This document shows positions 9,355-20,137 of a stretch of 64,000 nucleotides of DNA, piece by piece. This DNA is from Rhodococcus jostii RHA1 (lineage in GTDB: Bacteria; Actinomycetota; Actinomycetes; Mycobacteriales; Mycobacteriaceae). The stretch is taken from positions 7,740,766 through 7,804,765 of the forward strand of contig NC_008268.1 in the NCBI RefSeq assembly GCF_000014565.1, written 5' to 3'. Each line of letters starts with the position of its first letter. The stretch's first letter is position 1. Under the pieces are notes generated by a model. That model searched no databases and had not been told where the DNA came from. It was given only the letters and a program-made list of their open reading frames with translations. The position numbers and the translations under genes were made by a program.

Positions 9355-10717
9355 CGTCGTCCTCCTCGCTGTCGGTGTCGCCGGTCTCGTCGGGCTTGGG
9401 GGTGAGCAGCACCCGGTCGATGCGCCGGCCGTCCATGTGGGTCACGGTGGCGACCCATCGGCCGCCGGGGTCGTGTGCGCCCTCGGGCAGTGGCAGTTCC
9501 ACCTCGTCGCCCTCGTCGGGTATCCGCCCGAGCTCGGTGAGGACGAGTCCGCCGAGGGTTTCGTACTCACCCTCGGGTGCGGTATAGCCGGTGGTGTCGG
9601 AGACCTCGTCGACGCGGAGGAGCCCGGAGCAGGACCAGCCGTCCCCGACCCGCTGGACGTCGATCTCGGATTCGTCGTGCTCGTCGCGGACGTCGCCGAC
9701 GATCTCCTCGATCAGGTCCTCCATGGTGACCATCCCGGCGGTGCCGCCGTATTCGTCGACGACGAACGCGACCTGCATGCCGTCGGACCGGATCCGCTCC
9801 ATCAGGGCGTCACCGTCCAGGCTGGAGGGCACCACCGGGACCTTCTGGGCGAGCGAGTTGAGGCGGGCGGTGCGCCGGCGGTGGGCGGGCACCGCGAACG
9901 CGTGCTTGATGTGGACGACGCCGACGGCGTCGTCCAGGTCGCTTTCGACGACGGGGAAGCGGGAGAACCCGGTGCGGGAGGCGGTGTCGATGAGGTCGGC
10001 GACCGTGTCCGTGGTGGACAGGGTCACGATCTTCACGCGGGGGGTCATCAGTTCCTCCGCGGTGCGTTCCCCGAACCGCAGCGAGCGGTTCACCAGCAGC
10101 GCCGTGCCCTTGTCGATGGCGCCGCGCTGCGCGGACGTCCGCACGAGCGACCCCAGCTCCTGCGGGGACCGCGCCGACCGCAGTTCCTCGGCCGGTTCGA
10201 TGCCGAGGCGTCGCACCAGCCAGTTCGCGGTTCCGTTGAGCCCGTTGATGGCCCACTTGAAGATGAGCGAGAACGCCGCCTGCATGCCGGCCGTCGCGCG
10301 TGCGGTGGGCAGGGGGTGGGCGATGGCGAGGTTCTTCGGCACGAGTTCGCCGAACACCATCGAGAACGAGGTCGCGAGGACGAGGGCGATCACCAACGAC
10401 GTTGCCGCGGCAGCGGATTCACTGAACCCGATCGCGGACAGCACCGGGGTGATGAACCGTGCGAGGACCGGCTCGGACAGGTAGCCGGTGATCAGCGTGG
10501 TGATGGTGATGCCGAGCTGCGCCCCGGACAGCTGGAAGGACAGGGTGCGGTGGGCGTGCTGCACCTGCCGGGCCCGGCGGTCACCGTCGCGGGCGTGCGA
10601 GTCGACGGTGCTGCGTTCGAGGGCGGTGAGGGAGAACTCGGCCGCCACGAACAACGCGGTACCTGCGGTCAGGGCGAGAAAGCCGAGGAGGGCGAGAATG
10701 CTGAGCGCGATGTCCAT
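9347..10717 (-). CDS. CNNM/CBS/CorC-domain membrane protein, long form
   Basis: Encodes 456 residues from ATG 10717. The order is: CNNM transmembrane domain (residues ~1-200, with [17 protein letters not shown] and [12 protein letters not shown]), a CBS pair (~215-340, with [20 protein letters not shown]), and a C-terminal CorC_HlyC domain (~350-440). The last residues are a strongly acidic tail (EEDDDE). It is the upstream member of a tandem CNNM pair, suggesting a hetero-oligomeric or paralogous magnesium/sodium handling function. It begins the five-gene operon that ends with the CoA-transferase. Confidence 0.93.
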   Translation of the reverse strand: MDIALSILALLGFLALTAGTALFVAAEFSLTALERSTVDSHARDGDRRARQVQHAHRTLSFQLSGAQLGITITTLITGYLSEPVLARFITPVLSAIGFSESAAAATSLVIALVLATSFSMVFGELVPKNLAIAHPLPTARATAGMQAAFSLIFKWAINGLNGTANWLVRRLGIEPAEELRSARSPQELGSLVRTSAQRGAIDKGTALLVNRSLRFGERTAEELMTPRVKIVTLSTTDTVADLIDTASRTGFSRFPVVESDLDDAVGVVHIKHAFAVPAHRRRTARLNSLAQKVPVVPSSLDGDALMERIRSDGMQVAFVVDEYGGTAGMVTMEDLIEEIVGDVRDEHDESEIDVQRVGDGWSCSGLLRVDEVSDTTGYTAPEGEYETLGGLVLTELGRIPDEGDEVELPLPEGAHDPGGRWVATVTHMDGRRIDRVLLTPKPDETGDTDSEEDDDE

Positions 10718-10720
10718 GTG

Positions 10721-10960
10721 TCATCGCCGCCGAGCTGAGGAACGGGGGTCGCCGGGTTTGTCTCCCGGCTCGCTAGAGGAGCCCTCCGAACCGGCGGAAT
10801 CGGAGTCCGGTTCCACGGAGCAGGAGGCGACGGCACTCCCGGAGACGGCGGGTGGGGCGCTTGCTTCGTGTGTGGGTGCCGCGGGCACCGGAGTCCTCTC
10901 GTTCGGCCTCGACGGCCCGGACGGGTCCGGCGCCGAGAATGGTGTGGTTGAGCGACCCAT
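10721..10960 (-). CDS. Hypothetical 79-residue Ser/Pro-rich peptide (doubtful)
   Basis: This frame fills most of the 305-base interval between the guaB1 gene end and the CNNM operon start, and stops 3 bases upstream of the CNNM ATG. It would encode a low-complexity Ser/Pro/Glu-rich peptide ending in SSARRR. Two other frames are equally open, there is no recognisable domain, and no strong ribosome binding site was seen. The region may simply be a promoter-bearing leader. It also holds a degenerate 21-base direct repeat, listed separately. Confidence 0.2.
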   Translation of the reverse strand: MGRSTTPFSAPDPSGPSRPNERTPVPAAPTHEASAPPAVSGSAVASCSVEPDSDSAGSEGSSSEPGDKPGDPRSSARRR

Positions 10961-10995
10961 GATACCGGTGGATGTCCGGTTCCGTGGAACAGGAC
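10805..10995. repeat. Imperfect 21-base direct repeat pair
   Basis: The copies are at 10805-10825 and 10975-10995 and match at 18 of 21 positions; both begin GTCCGGTTCC and end CAGGA. They lie 170 bases apart upstream of the CNNM operon and just after the guaB1 stop codon. No mobile element or gene explains them. Confidence 0.5.
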
Positions 10996-11022
10996 ACCCA
11001 CCGGCGCATCAGGACGCGGTCG

Positions 11023-12462
<1,440 letters not shown>

Positions 12463-13341
12463 TCAGGACGATACCGGGGAAGTTGCGGTGGTGTCGGATG
12501 TCCGCTGGGCCTGCGACCTGGACAGTCCGATCGTGGCCACCAGCATCACCGCGACCGCGCAGCCGACCACCACGAGTCCGGGGCCCGCCACCCGCAGCCG
12601 CTCGTCGAGGACGGTCATGCCGAGGAACACGGCGGCGAGTGGTTCGGCGATGGTCAGCGCGGGCAGCGACGCGGACAACGGTCCCACCTGGAAGCCGCGC
12701 TGCTGCAGGTACACCCCGACCAGGCCGGCGGCGACGAGCGCCCACGCCTGCCAGCTGCTCAGCACCGCCCACAGCCCGCGGGGCACCAGTTCGACGACGT
12801 ACTTGGTGAACGCGACCGCCACCCCGTACAGGATGCCGCCCGCCCCGCCGAGCAGCAGCGCACGCCATCCGGGGTCGATCTTCGATATCCCCGCGGCGGC
12901 CGCGACCGCCACCACCGCCAGGAGGATGCCGAGCGGCAACACCCATTCGCGGAAGGGGGCGTCGATGTTGCCCTCGGTGGGGTCGCCGATCACCAGGAAG
13001 ATCGCGAGCGCGACGGCCAGTGCGACGGCGAGGGCCCAGGTGGTGCGGCTGAGCCGGTACCCGGAGAACTTCGCCGACAACGGCAACGCGAACAGCAGTG
13101 CCGTCACCAGCAGCGGCTGCACCACGAGCACCGATCCGAGCGCCAACGCCACCGCCTGCATCGCGTACCCGCCGCCGTCTCCGACGAAGCCGGCCCACCA
13201 GCGGGGACTGCGCAGCAGGGTGGTCATCAGCGCGGCGTCCTCGGGGACGGCGGACGCCGCGCTCTGCTGGGCGACCGACGCGCACGCGAACAGCAACGCC
13301 GCGATCAGTGCGCACACGATCGACGCGAACGGCAGGGACAT
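12463..13341 (-). CDS. DMT-superfamily (EamA-like) membrane transporter
   Basis: Encodes 292 residues with about nine to ten hydrophobic segments, in the arrangement of drug/metabolite transporters of the actinobacterial DMT group. The N-terminal segment is SIVCALIAALLFACASVAQQ and a conserved EPLAAVFLGM motif occurs in the penultimate helix, typical of EamA repeats. The substrate is unknown. It lies 5 bases after the helicase and 3 bases before guaB1 on the same strand, so it is cotranscribed with both. Confidence 0.88.
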   Translation of the reverse strand: MSLPFASIVCALIAALLFACASVAQQSAASAVPEDAALMTTLLRSPRWWAGFVGDGGGYAMQAVALALGSVLVVQPLLVTALLFALPLSAKFSGYRLSRTTWALAVALAVALAIFLVIGDPTEGNIDAPFREWVLPLGILLAVVAVAAAAGISKIDPGWRALLLGGAGGILYGVAVAFTKYVVELVPRGLWAVLSSWQAWALVAAGLVGVYLQQRGFQVGPLSASLPALTIAEPLAAVFLGMTVLDERLRVAGPGLVVVGCAVAVMLVATIGLSRSQAQRTSDTTATSPVSS

Positions 13342-13346
13342 GCCTC

Positions 13347-14744
13347 TCAGTGTGCCCCGCGGTTGCGGTGTCCGTGCGGAGTTGACGCAGGTCCGGGTTT
13401 CCGGCCGCGTCGGGCACCCGCCCGCGGTGCCCCGCCGTCCCCGGGGCGGCCGCGGCGGCCCGGGCGACCCCCGGTGTCGTGCGCCTGCCTGCCCTTCTTC
13501 GGGGTGTCCTGCGCCGGTGCCCGGGTGTCGGGCGCGGGGACCGGCTTCCCGGTGGGGCGGCGGGCGCCGGTGATCTCGGCCAGCACCGTGTCGCCGGGCC
13601 GCACCCGCACGCCGTCCACCTCGATCCCGGCCTTGCGGGTCAGCTTCTCGACCTCGGCGCGTTCGTCCTCGGTGACGAGGGTGACCACCACGCCGGACTC
13701 GCCGGCGCGGGCGGTGCGGCCCGCGCGGTGCAGGTAGTCCTTGGGGTCGGCCGGGGGGTCGACGTGGACGACGAGCGAGATGTCGTCGACGTGGATGCCG
13801 CGCGCCGCCACGTCGGTGGCGACCAGGACCGGGGTGGTGCCTTCGGCGAACGATTCGAGGGTGCGGGTGCGGTTGTTCTGCGCCTTGCCGCCGTGCAGGG
13901 CGCCCGCGGAGATGCCCGCCTCGTGGAGTTGCTGCGCGAGCCGGTCCACACCGTACTTGGTGCGCACGAACATGAGGGTCCGACCCACCCGTGAACCGAT
14001 ATGTGCCACAACGGATTTCTTGTCGACCCGGTCGACGAACAGCAGGTGGTGGCGCATGGTGCTCACCGACGCCGTGACCGGCGCCGTCGAGTGGGTGACC
14101 GGGTCCCGCAGGTACCGGCGGACGAGGGTGTCGACCTCCCCGTCGAGGGTCGCCGAGAACAGCAGCCGCTGACCGTCCGCCGGGGTCTTGTCGAGGATCG
14201 TCGTGACCTGCGGCATGAACCCCAGGTCGGCCATGTGATCGGCCTCGTCGAGCGCCAGTACGGTCACGTCGTCCAGGGACACCGACCCCTGCGCCACGTG
14301 ATCGGCGAGGCGTCCCGGCGTCGCGATCAGCAGGTCGACCCCCCGCGACAGGATCTCGACCTGACGTTTGATGGGAATCCCGCCGACGACGTTCGCCACC
14401 CGCAATCCCACGGACAGGGCCGGCTCGTCCAGCGCCCGCTCGATCTGCAACGCCAGTTCACGGGTGGGCACCAGCACGATGCCGCGGGGGAAGCCCCGCC
14501 TGCTCGCGGCGCCCTTGAGCCGCACCAGCATCGGCAGTCCGAAGGCGAGGGTCTTCCCGGACCCGGTCGGCGCGCGGCCGAGGACGTCGCGGCCCGCGAG
14601 GACGTCGGGAATGGTGGCCGCCTGGATCGGGAACGGCGCCCCGATACCGCTGCGGTCGAGGGCGTGGGTCATCACCGCGGGGAGACCGAGCGCGAGGAAC
14701 GTCTCACCCACCGGTGCGGGGGAGGAGAACTCGTCGTCGGGCAT
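13347..14744 (-). CDS. DEAD-box ATP-dependent RNA helicase (RhlE-like)
   Basis: Encodes 465 residues. All core motifs are visible: Q motif (GIGAPFPIQAATIP), Walker A APTGSGKT, PTRELA, TPGR, DEAD (LDEADHM), SAT, and the motif VI HRAGRTAR. The C-terminal ~70 residues are rich in Arg, Gly and Pro and probably bind RNA non-specifically. Such helicases remodel RNA in ribosome biogenesis or mRNA decay. It is the first gene of an operon with the DMT transporter and guaB1. It is a close paralogue of the helicase at 16445-18343, with the same core but a much shorter tail. Confidence 0.95.
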   Translation of the reverse strand: MPDDEFSSPAPVGETFLALGLPAVMTHALDRSGIGAPFPIQAATIPDVLAGRDVLGRAPTGSGKTLAFGLPMLVRLKGAASRRGFPRGIVLVPTRELALQIERALDEPALSVGLRVANVVGGIPIKRQVEILSRGVDLLIATPGRLADHVAQGSVSLDDVTVLALDEADHMADLGFMPQVTTILDKTPADGQRLLFSATLDGEVDTLVRRYLRDPVTHSTAPVTASVSTMRHHLLFVDRVDKKSVVAHIGSRVGRTLMFVRTKYGVDRLAQQLHEAGISAGALHGGKAQNNRTRTLESFAEGTTPVLVATDVAARGIHVDDISLVVHVDPPADPKDYLHRAGRTARAGESGVVVTLVTEDERAEVEKLTRKAGIEVDGVRVRPGDTVLAEITGARRPTGKPVPAPDTRAPAQDTPKKGRQAHDTGGRPGRRGRPGDGGAPRAGARRGRKPGPASTPHGHRNRGAH

Positions 14745-14787
14745 ATCGAGAAGGCTACCGCCTCCGAGTAGGGGCCTCCGACGCCTC

Positions 14788-14818
14788 GGCCGTGACGTAC
14801 CCGCGGTACGTCACGGCC
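14788..14818 (-). terminator. Perfect 14-bp hairpin downstream of gnd
   Basis: The arms 14788-14801 and 14805-14818 (GGCCGTGACGTACC and its complement) pair perfectly around a 3-base loop. The hairpin lies 23 bases beyond the gnd stop and upstream of the helicase operon, so it probably ends gnd transcription. No T-run follows, which is usual in actinobacteria. Confidence 0.75.
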
Positions 14819-14840
14819 GGGGACGGGCAGTGTGCGACGC

Positions 14841-16292
14841 TCAGGCCTGCACTTCGCTGCGGTCACCGCTCCAGAGGGTGTGGAACTTGCCCTCCGCGTC
14901 GACCCGCTCGTAAGTGTGGGCGCCGAAGAAGTCACGCTGCCCCTGCGTGAGGGCCGCGGGCAGCCGCTCCGCGCGCAGCGCGTCGTAGTAGGACAGCGAC
15001 GACGCGAAAGCCGGCACCGGAATGCCCAGCAGCGTGGCGGTGGAAACCACCCGGCGCCAGCTGTCGATGGCCGTCTCGATGGCGTCCCGGAAGTACGGGG
15101 CCAGGATCAGGCTCGGCAGCTTCGGGTTCTCGTCGTACGCATCCTTGATGCGGTTGAGGAACCGGGCCCGGATGATGCAGCCGCCACGCCAGATGGTCGC
15201 GAGGTCGGCGGGGTGCAGGTCCCAGTCGTATTCGGCGCTGCCGGCCGCGATCTGATCGAATCCCTGCGCGTAGGCCACGACCTTCGACGCGTACAGGGCC
15301 TGCCGGATGTCCTCGGTGAACTGGGCGGCATCGGTGGGCTTGTCGGCGAGGACGCCGGACGCCAGCCCGACCGCGGCCTTGCGCTGCTCGCGGGACCCGG
15401 ACAGGGCGCGGGCGAACACGGCCTCGGCGATCCCGGTGACGGGGACACCGAGGTCGAGCGCGGACTTGACGGTCCAGCGGCCGGTGCCCTTCTGCTCGGC
15501 GGCGTCGACGATCACGTCGACGAGCGGCTTGCCGGTCTTGGCGTCCTTCTGCCGCAGCACCTCCGCGGTGATCTCGACGAGGTAGCTCTCGAGGTCGCCG
15601 CCGTTCCATTCGGTGAACACGTCGGCGATCTTGTCGGCGTCGTAGCCGAGGGCGGACCCGAGCAGGTTGTACGCCTCGCCGATGAGCTGCATGTCGGCGT
15701 ACTCGATGCCGTTGTGCACCATCTTCACGAAGTGGCCGGACCCGTCGGGGCCGATGTGCGTGCAGCAGGGGGTGCCGTCGACCTGGGCGGCGATCGACTC
15801 GAGCAGCGGTCCGAGGGCCGCGTAGGACTCCTTCGGGCCGCCCGGCATGATCGACGGACCGTTGAGCGCGCCCTCCTCGCCGCCGGAGATGCCGGCGCCG
15901 ACGAAGTGCAGGCCACGCTCCCGGAGTGAGGCCTCCCGGCGGATCGTGTCCGTGTACAGGGCGTTGCCGCCGTCGATGATGATGTCACCGGGCTCCATCG
16001 CCGCGGCGAGTTCCTCGATGACGGCGTCGGTGGGGTCGCCGGCCTTGACCATGATCAGCACGCGGCGCGGCTTCTGCAGCGCGCCCACGAACTCCTCGAT
16101 CGTCTCGGTGCGGACGAAGTCGCCCTCGCTGCCGTGCTCCTCGATGAGGGCGTCGGTCTTGGCGATGCTGCGGTTGTGCAGCGCGACCGTGTGACCGTGC
16201 CGGGCGAAGTTGCGGGCGATGTTCGAGCCCATGACGGCCAGTCCCGTGACGCCGATCTGGGCGCGGGCACCCTCAGTGTTGTCGATAGTCAT
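14841..16292 (-). CDS. gnd: 6-phosphogluconate dehydrogenase, decarboxylating
   Basis: Encodes 483 residues, the standard length of the long-form NADP-dependent enzyme that converts 6-phosphogluconate to ribulose 5-phosphate in the oxidative pentose phosphate pathway. The Rossmann motif GLAVMGSNIARN is at residues ~15-26, and the catalytic GISGGEEGA and HNGIEYADMQLI segments follow. The frame stays open 25 codons upstream, but the ATG at 16292 gives the normal N-terminus. The gene is monocistronic, flanked by hairpins on both sides. Confidence 0.97.
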   Translation of the reverse strand: MTIDNTEGARAQIGVTGLAVMGSNIARNFARHGHTVALHNRSIAKTDALIEEHGSEGDFVRTETIEEFVGALQKPRRVLIMVKAGDPTDAVIEELAAAMEPGDIIIDGGNALYTDTIRREASLRERGLHFVGAGISGGEEGALNGPSIMPGGPKESYAALGPLLESIAAQVDGTPCCTHIGPDGSGHFVKMVHNGIEYADMQLIGEAYNLLGSALGYDADKIADVFTEWNGGDLESYLVEITAEVLRQKDAKTGKPLVDVIVDAAEQKGTGRWTVKSALDLGVPVTGIAEAVFARALSGSREQRKAAVGLASGVLADKPTDAAQFTEDIRQALYASKVVAYAQGFDQIAAGSAEYDWDLHPADLATIWRGGCIIRARFLNRIKDAYDENPKLPSLILAPYFRDAIETAIDSWRRVVSTATLLGIPVPAFASSLSYYDALRAERLPAALTQGQRDFFGAHTYERVDAEGKFHTLWSGDRSEVQA

Positions 16293-16369
16293 GGATACAG
16301 CATTCCCTCTCGCTCGGCGGTAGTGAAATCGGCGGCTACGAAAAGCTCGACCGCCTAAGCCAAACATAC

Positions 16370-16405
16370 GAAGGCCGGCCGTCGCACATGCGACGGCCGG
16401 CCTTC
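16370..16405 (-). terminator. Strong hairpin after the RG-tailed helicase gene
   Basis: The sequence from 16370 to 16405 folds into a stem of at least 15 bp (GAAGGCCGGCCGTCG and its complement) with a loop of a few bases. It lies 39 bases past the stop of the minus-strand DEAD-box gene, ahead of the gnd promoter region. Confidence 0.85.
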
Positions 16406-16444
16406 TCTCACACTTCGATATTCGGTTGTCGGATCAGCGATCGA

Positions 16445-18343
16445 TCAGCTGCGGCGCTCACGCCGCGGGCCGTCGAAGCCGTCGTACGAGCGACGCTCCG
16501 TGCGGCTACGGAACCCGCCACCGGTCGTCGCCGCGGGGCGACGCTCCGGCGTGGCCGCGGGGCGGCGATCGTCACGGCGGTCATCCCGGCGATCGTCGCG
16601 ACGGAACCCGCCTGCCGCACCGCGGTTGTCGCCGAAGTCGCGGCGGGGTGCGCTGCGGTCGAAGCTGCGCTCGCCGGTTCCGCGGTGGCTGTCGCCGCGG
16701 TCGCCGAAGTCGCGGCGCGGTGCGGTGGTGCCGCCGCCGTACTCGCGTCGGGGTGCGCTGTCACCGAAGTCGCGGCGCGGGGCCCGATCGGTGAACGTCC
16801 GGTTGTCCCGGTCGCCGCGGTAGCCGCCGCCACGGTTGTCACCGTCGCGCTGCGGGCGGTCGCCGCGGTAGCCGCCGGACCGGTTGTCGGTCTGGTCGCG
16901 GCGCGGGCCACGACCCTCGAAGCTGCGACCACCCGACGGACGGTCGCCGAAGCTGCGCTCACCACGGTCGCCGCGGTCGTTGCGATTGCCGCGGTAGCCG
17001 CCGCCGTCGCGGCCGGCATATCCGCCCTCACGGCGGGGTCCGCGGTCACCGAACTTGCGGTCGCCGCCACGCTCGCCGCGGGAGTAGGTGTCGCGCACCG
17101 GTTCTCCGCTGGGCGCCTTGGCGCCGGTGATGCTGGCCAGCTTCTCCGAGCCGGGGGTGACGGGCACGGCGGTGGCGTCGACACCGGCCATCCCGGTCAG
17201 GCGGCGGAACGTGCGCTTCTGGTTGGGGAGCACGATCGCGACGACGGTGCCCTTCTCGCCTGCACGGGCGGTCCGGCCTGCACGGTGCAGGTAGTCCTTG
17301 TGGTCGGCGGGCGGATCGACGTGAACGACCAGGTCGATGCCGTCGACGTGGATGCCGCGGGCGGCGACGTCCGTCGCGACGAGCACGGGGGTGCGGCCGT
17401 TCTTGAACCGTTCGAGGACACGGGTGCGCTGGTTCTGCGCCTTGCCGCCGTGCAGCGCCTCGGCGGCGATTCCCACCGCGCGGAGGCGGTCGGTGATGCC
17501 CTCGCAGCCGAGCTTGGTGCGGGCGAACATGATCGTGCGGCCGTCGCGGGCACCGATCTCGGCGAGGACGTTGTCCTTCTGGCCGCGGTCGACGAGGAGC
17601 ACGTAGTGCTCCATCGTGTCGACGCTGGCGCGACCGTCCTCGGTGGAGTGCTGCACGTGGTCGGGCAGGAACTGGCGGACCAGCGACTGCACCTCACGGT
17701 CCAGGGTGGCCGAGAACAGTAGACGCTGGCCGTCGGCCCGGGTCTCCCCGAGGATGGCCCGCACCTCGGGGAGGAAGCCCATGTCGGCCATCTGATCGGC
17801 CTCGTCGAGCGCGGTGATCTCGATGGAGTCGAGGATGCAGGTGCCCTGCCGCAGGTGGTCGTTCAGCCGGCCGGGGGTGGCGACGAGGATGTCGACGCCG
17901 CGGCGCAGCTGGTCGACCTGCTTGCTGAACGGGGTGCCGCCGACGGCGGGGCGGACGGTCAGTCCCATGGCCCCGGCGTACGAGTTGAGGGAGTCGACCA
18001 CCTGGAACGCGAGTTCACGGGTGGGAACGAGCACCAGTGCGCGGGGACGCTTGGGTGCGGGCCGGTCCTCGTGCCGGGACAGGCGGGTGAGCATCGGCAG
18101 GCCGAATGCGAGGGTCTTGCCCGATCCGGTCTGTGCGCGGCCGAGGACGTTGGTGCCGGCCAGCGCGTCGGGGACGGCCAGCGCCTGGATCGGCGACGGG
18201 ACGGTGATGGAGTTGCGGGCCAGGGCCTGCACCAGGGGTGCGGGCAGGCCGATCTCGGCGAACGTCACGGTGGCGTTCTGGTCAGGGGTTTCGGTCTCGG
18301 TCTGCTCTAGTGGGGCAGAAGTCGTCTGGACAGCGTTGGTCAC
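16445..18343 (-). CDS. DEAD-box RNA helicase with long RG-rich C-terminal tail
   Basis: Encodes 632 residues. The helicase core (residues ~25-400) carries the Q motif, Walker A AQTGSGKT, DEAD (LDEADQM), SAT and HRAGRTAR. The last ~200 residues are an intrinsically disordered Arg/Gly/Asp-rich tail built from short repeats such as RRDFGD and YRGDR, ending in a run of RRDDRRDDRRDD. Such tails bind RNA and can drive condensate formation; family members of the DeaD/CsdA type act in cold adaptation and ribosome assembly. The 225-base region upstream, to 18568, carries no gene and may be a long leader, as is usual for cold-inducible helicases. That last point is inference. Confidence 0.95.
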   Translation of the reverse strand: MTNAVQTTSAPLEQTETETPDQNATVTFAEIGLPAPLVQALARNSITVPSPIQALAVPDALAGTNVLGRAQTGSGKTLAFGLPMLTRLSRHEDRPAPKRPRALVLVPTRELAFQVVDSLNSYAGAMGLTVRPAVGGTPFSKQVDQLRRGVDILVATPGRLNDHLRQGTCILDSIEITALDEADQMADMGFLPEVRAILGETRADGQRLLFSATLDREVQSLVRQFLPDHVQHSTEDGRASVDTMEHYVLLVDRGQKDNVLAEIGARDGRTIMFARTKLGCEGITDRLRAVGIAAEALHGGKAQNQRTRVLERFKNGRTPVLVATDVAARGIHVDGIDLVVHVDPPADHKDYLHRAGRTARAGEKGTVVAIVLPNQKRTFRRLTGMAGVDATAVPVTPGSEKLASITGAKAPSGEPVRDTYSRGERGGDRKFGDRGPRREGGYAGRDGGGYRGNRNDRGDRGERSFGDRPSGGRSFEGRGPRRDQTDNRSGGYRGDRPQRDGDNRGGGYRGDRDNRTFTDRAPRRDFGDSAPRREYGGGTTAPRRDFGDRGDSHRGTGERSFDRSAPRRDFGDNRGAAGGFRRDDRRDDRRDDRRPAATPERRPAATTGGGFRSRTERRSYDGFDGPRRERRS

Positions 18344-18568
18344 GCAAATACCTCTCCGGGCATAGGGCGCGTCGCGGAGCGGGGGCTGTCATGCAGCACG
18401 CACAAAGGGACGAGCCAGGGCACATGTCACCTGGTCAATCCATTCGCGGAAGTGCGGGGAATTGGGCTGTGTGCCGTTTCAGTGTTGATGGGCCGCAGTG
18501 GCGACCGTCGACCAGTGTACGCGACGGGGCACCCGGTTATCGAACCCGGCGGGGTGTGAGCTGGGTGA

Positions 18569-19522
18569 CTACACGGCGCTGAACAACCGGCTCAGCTCGG
18601 TGAGCCAGGGGACGGCGACGGCGATGGTCGGCACCACGAGGATGGCCACCGACGCGGCGTAGGCGGCGAGAGCCACGGGGGTACCCGCCTCCGTGGAGGC
18701 CAGGCGCTGTACCCGCAGCAGGGTGCTGGGACCACCCGCGGCCATGGCGCCCTTCGGGGCGATCGACCCCGAACAGGCGACGAGCGCGCGGGCCAGTGCG
18801 GTCGGCCCGGTGGCGCGGACGGCGGAATCGTCGGCCAGCATCTCGACCAGCAACTGCACCGACCCGAGCGCTGACTTGCTGCGCACGACGGTGGGGAAGG
18901 CGGCGTTGACGGCGGTGAACGCCTCGAGGACGAGGTCGTGCCGGGCCCGCAGATGGGACCGCTCGTGGGTGAGGATCGCGGTGATCTCCGCGTCGTCGAG
19001 GTTGGTGAATGTGCCCTGGCTCAGCACCACCCGTTGACGCAGACCGGGCAGGCAGTAGGCGATGGGCTCGGTGACGTCGAGGACCCGCAGGTCCGGGGTG
19101 CGGGCGAGCGGCGACGACGAGTCGCAGCGGTCGAGGAGGTCGACCAGCATGCGGTGCCGGGCGCGTCGGCGCCGGGTGCGGACCCCGACCTGCACGATCG
19201 CGAAGATCAGTTTGGCGCCGACGAGGAGGGTGAGCGCGAAGACCACCACGTACAGCAGCCACAGGGGCAGGCCCAGGGCGTCGATCTCGGCGACCGGCGC
19301 CGTGGTGGGGCGCCCGTCCGGTCCGGGGACCAGGAGCTGGCTGGCGATCGCGAGGCCCGAACTGAATGCGGACAGAACTGCGGCGAGGGCGATTGCCTGC
19401 CACAGCACGAGTGCTGCTCGGGGGGCGCGATGCGGCCATCGGGCACGACTCAACAGCGCAGGGACAGGCCCTGCGAGAAGAAGTGCGAGTACTCCGAATA
19501 CCAGCGCGGTGGTGGCGTCCAT
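18569..19522 (-). CDS. M56-family membrane metallopeptidase (BlaR1-like)
   Basis: Encodes 317 residues with an N-terminal pair and further internal and C-terminal transmembrane segments. The zinc motif HERSH (LTHERSHLRARHD, near residue 185) identifies an M48/M56 metallopeptidase. M56 proteins are membrane sensors that, on activation, inactivate their cognate BlaI/MecI-type repressor. The gene follows the BlaI-like repressor gene after a 26-base gap on the same strand, the classic sensor/repressor pairing. No penicillin-binding sensor domain is present, so the inducing signal is unknown. Confidence 0.9.
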   Translation of the reverse strand: MDATTALVFGVLALLLAGPVPALLSRARWPHRAPRAALVLWQAIALAAVLSAFSSGLAIASQLLVPGPDGRPTTAPVAEIDALGLPLWLLYVVVFALTLLVGAKLIFAIVQVGVRTRRRRARHRMLVDLLDRCDSSSPLARTPDLRVLDVTEPIAYCLPGLRQRVVLSQGTFTNLDDAEITAILTHERSHLRARHDLVLEAFTAVNAAFPTVVRSKSALGSVQLLVEMLADDSAVRATGPTALARALVACSGSIAPKGAMAAGGPSTLLRVQRLASTEAGTPVALAAYAASVAILVVPTIAVAVPWLTELSRLFSAV

Positions 19523-19548
19523 GTCCTACTCATCATGCATGACGAACG

Positions 19549-19962
19549 TCAGCCGGCGCGAACGGTTCCCGACTGATTGTCTCCGGTGGACCGCTCTTTG
19601 GCCTCGAGCGCGGCGAGGGCCTCGCGGAGCGCGTCGGCCTCGTCGGCGCCGACCTGGCCGACGAAGTGCACGAGTGCGGCGGCGCGGCTCCCGGACTTGT
19701 CGGCCTGCTGCAGTGCGTCCACCATGAGGCTCGCGACGAGCTCCTCGCGCTGGTGCACCGGCAGGTACCGGTGGGCGCGGTCGTCGCGCTGCTGAATGAC
19801 GAGGTGCTTCTTCGCCAGTCGCTGGAGCACTGTCATGACAGTCGTGTACGCGAGTTCACGGCGTGCCGCCAGTGCCTCGTGTACCTGCCGTACCGTCTGC
19901 GGTTCCGAAGTGGACCACAGGTGATCCATCACTGCGCGTTCGAGTTCGCCGAGTCCAGCCAT
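19549..19962 (-). CDS. BlaI/MecI/CopY-family transcriptional repressor
   Basis: Encodes 137 residues. The N-terminal winged helix (residues ~5-75) contains the family signature LAYTTVMTVLQRLAKKHLV, and the C-terminal part is the dimerisation helix region. Such repressors bind TAC...GTA dyads and are released by cleavage through their M56 partner. A candidate operator lies 35 bases upstream of the start. The C-terminal extension beyond ~125 residues is slightly acidic and not conserved. Confidence 0.92.
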   Translation of the reverse strand: MAGLGELERAVMDHLWSTSEPQTVRQVHEALAARRELAYTTVMTVLQRLAKKHLVIQQRDDRAHRYLPVHQREELVASLMVDALQQADKSGSRAAALVHFVGQVGADEADALREALAALEAKERSTGDNQSGTVRAG

Positions 19963-19996
19963 AAACCGATTCTACGGATACGACGACGCAGATACG

Positions 19997-20010
19997 TACT
20001 ACTGGTAGTA
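19997..20010. promoter_or_regulatory. Candidate BlaI operator
   Basis: The dyad TACTAC-TG-GTAGTA is perfect in its 6-base arms and sits 35 bases upstream of the BlaI-type repressor gene, in the 175-base divergent region shared with the MprF-like gene. The TAC/GTA half-sites fit what is known for BlaI/MecI operators, so autoregulation is likely. It may also affect the divergent gene. Confidence 0.7.
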
Positions 20011-20137
20011 GTAAAACTGCGCCACGGCGTGTGGTATTGGCCATACTCCGAAGGGGTGGATTACGGTCGGGTTGGCAGCGGCCGACCCGCCGGGCAAGCG
20101 TTCGTTCTCGACATCGCGGAGAGTGGGGACCTGGCGG

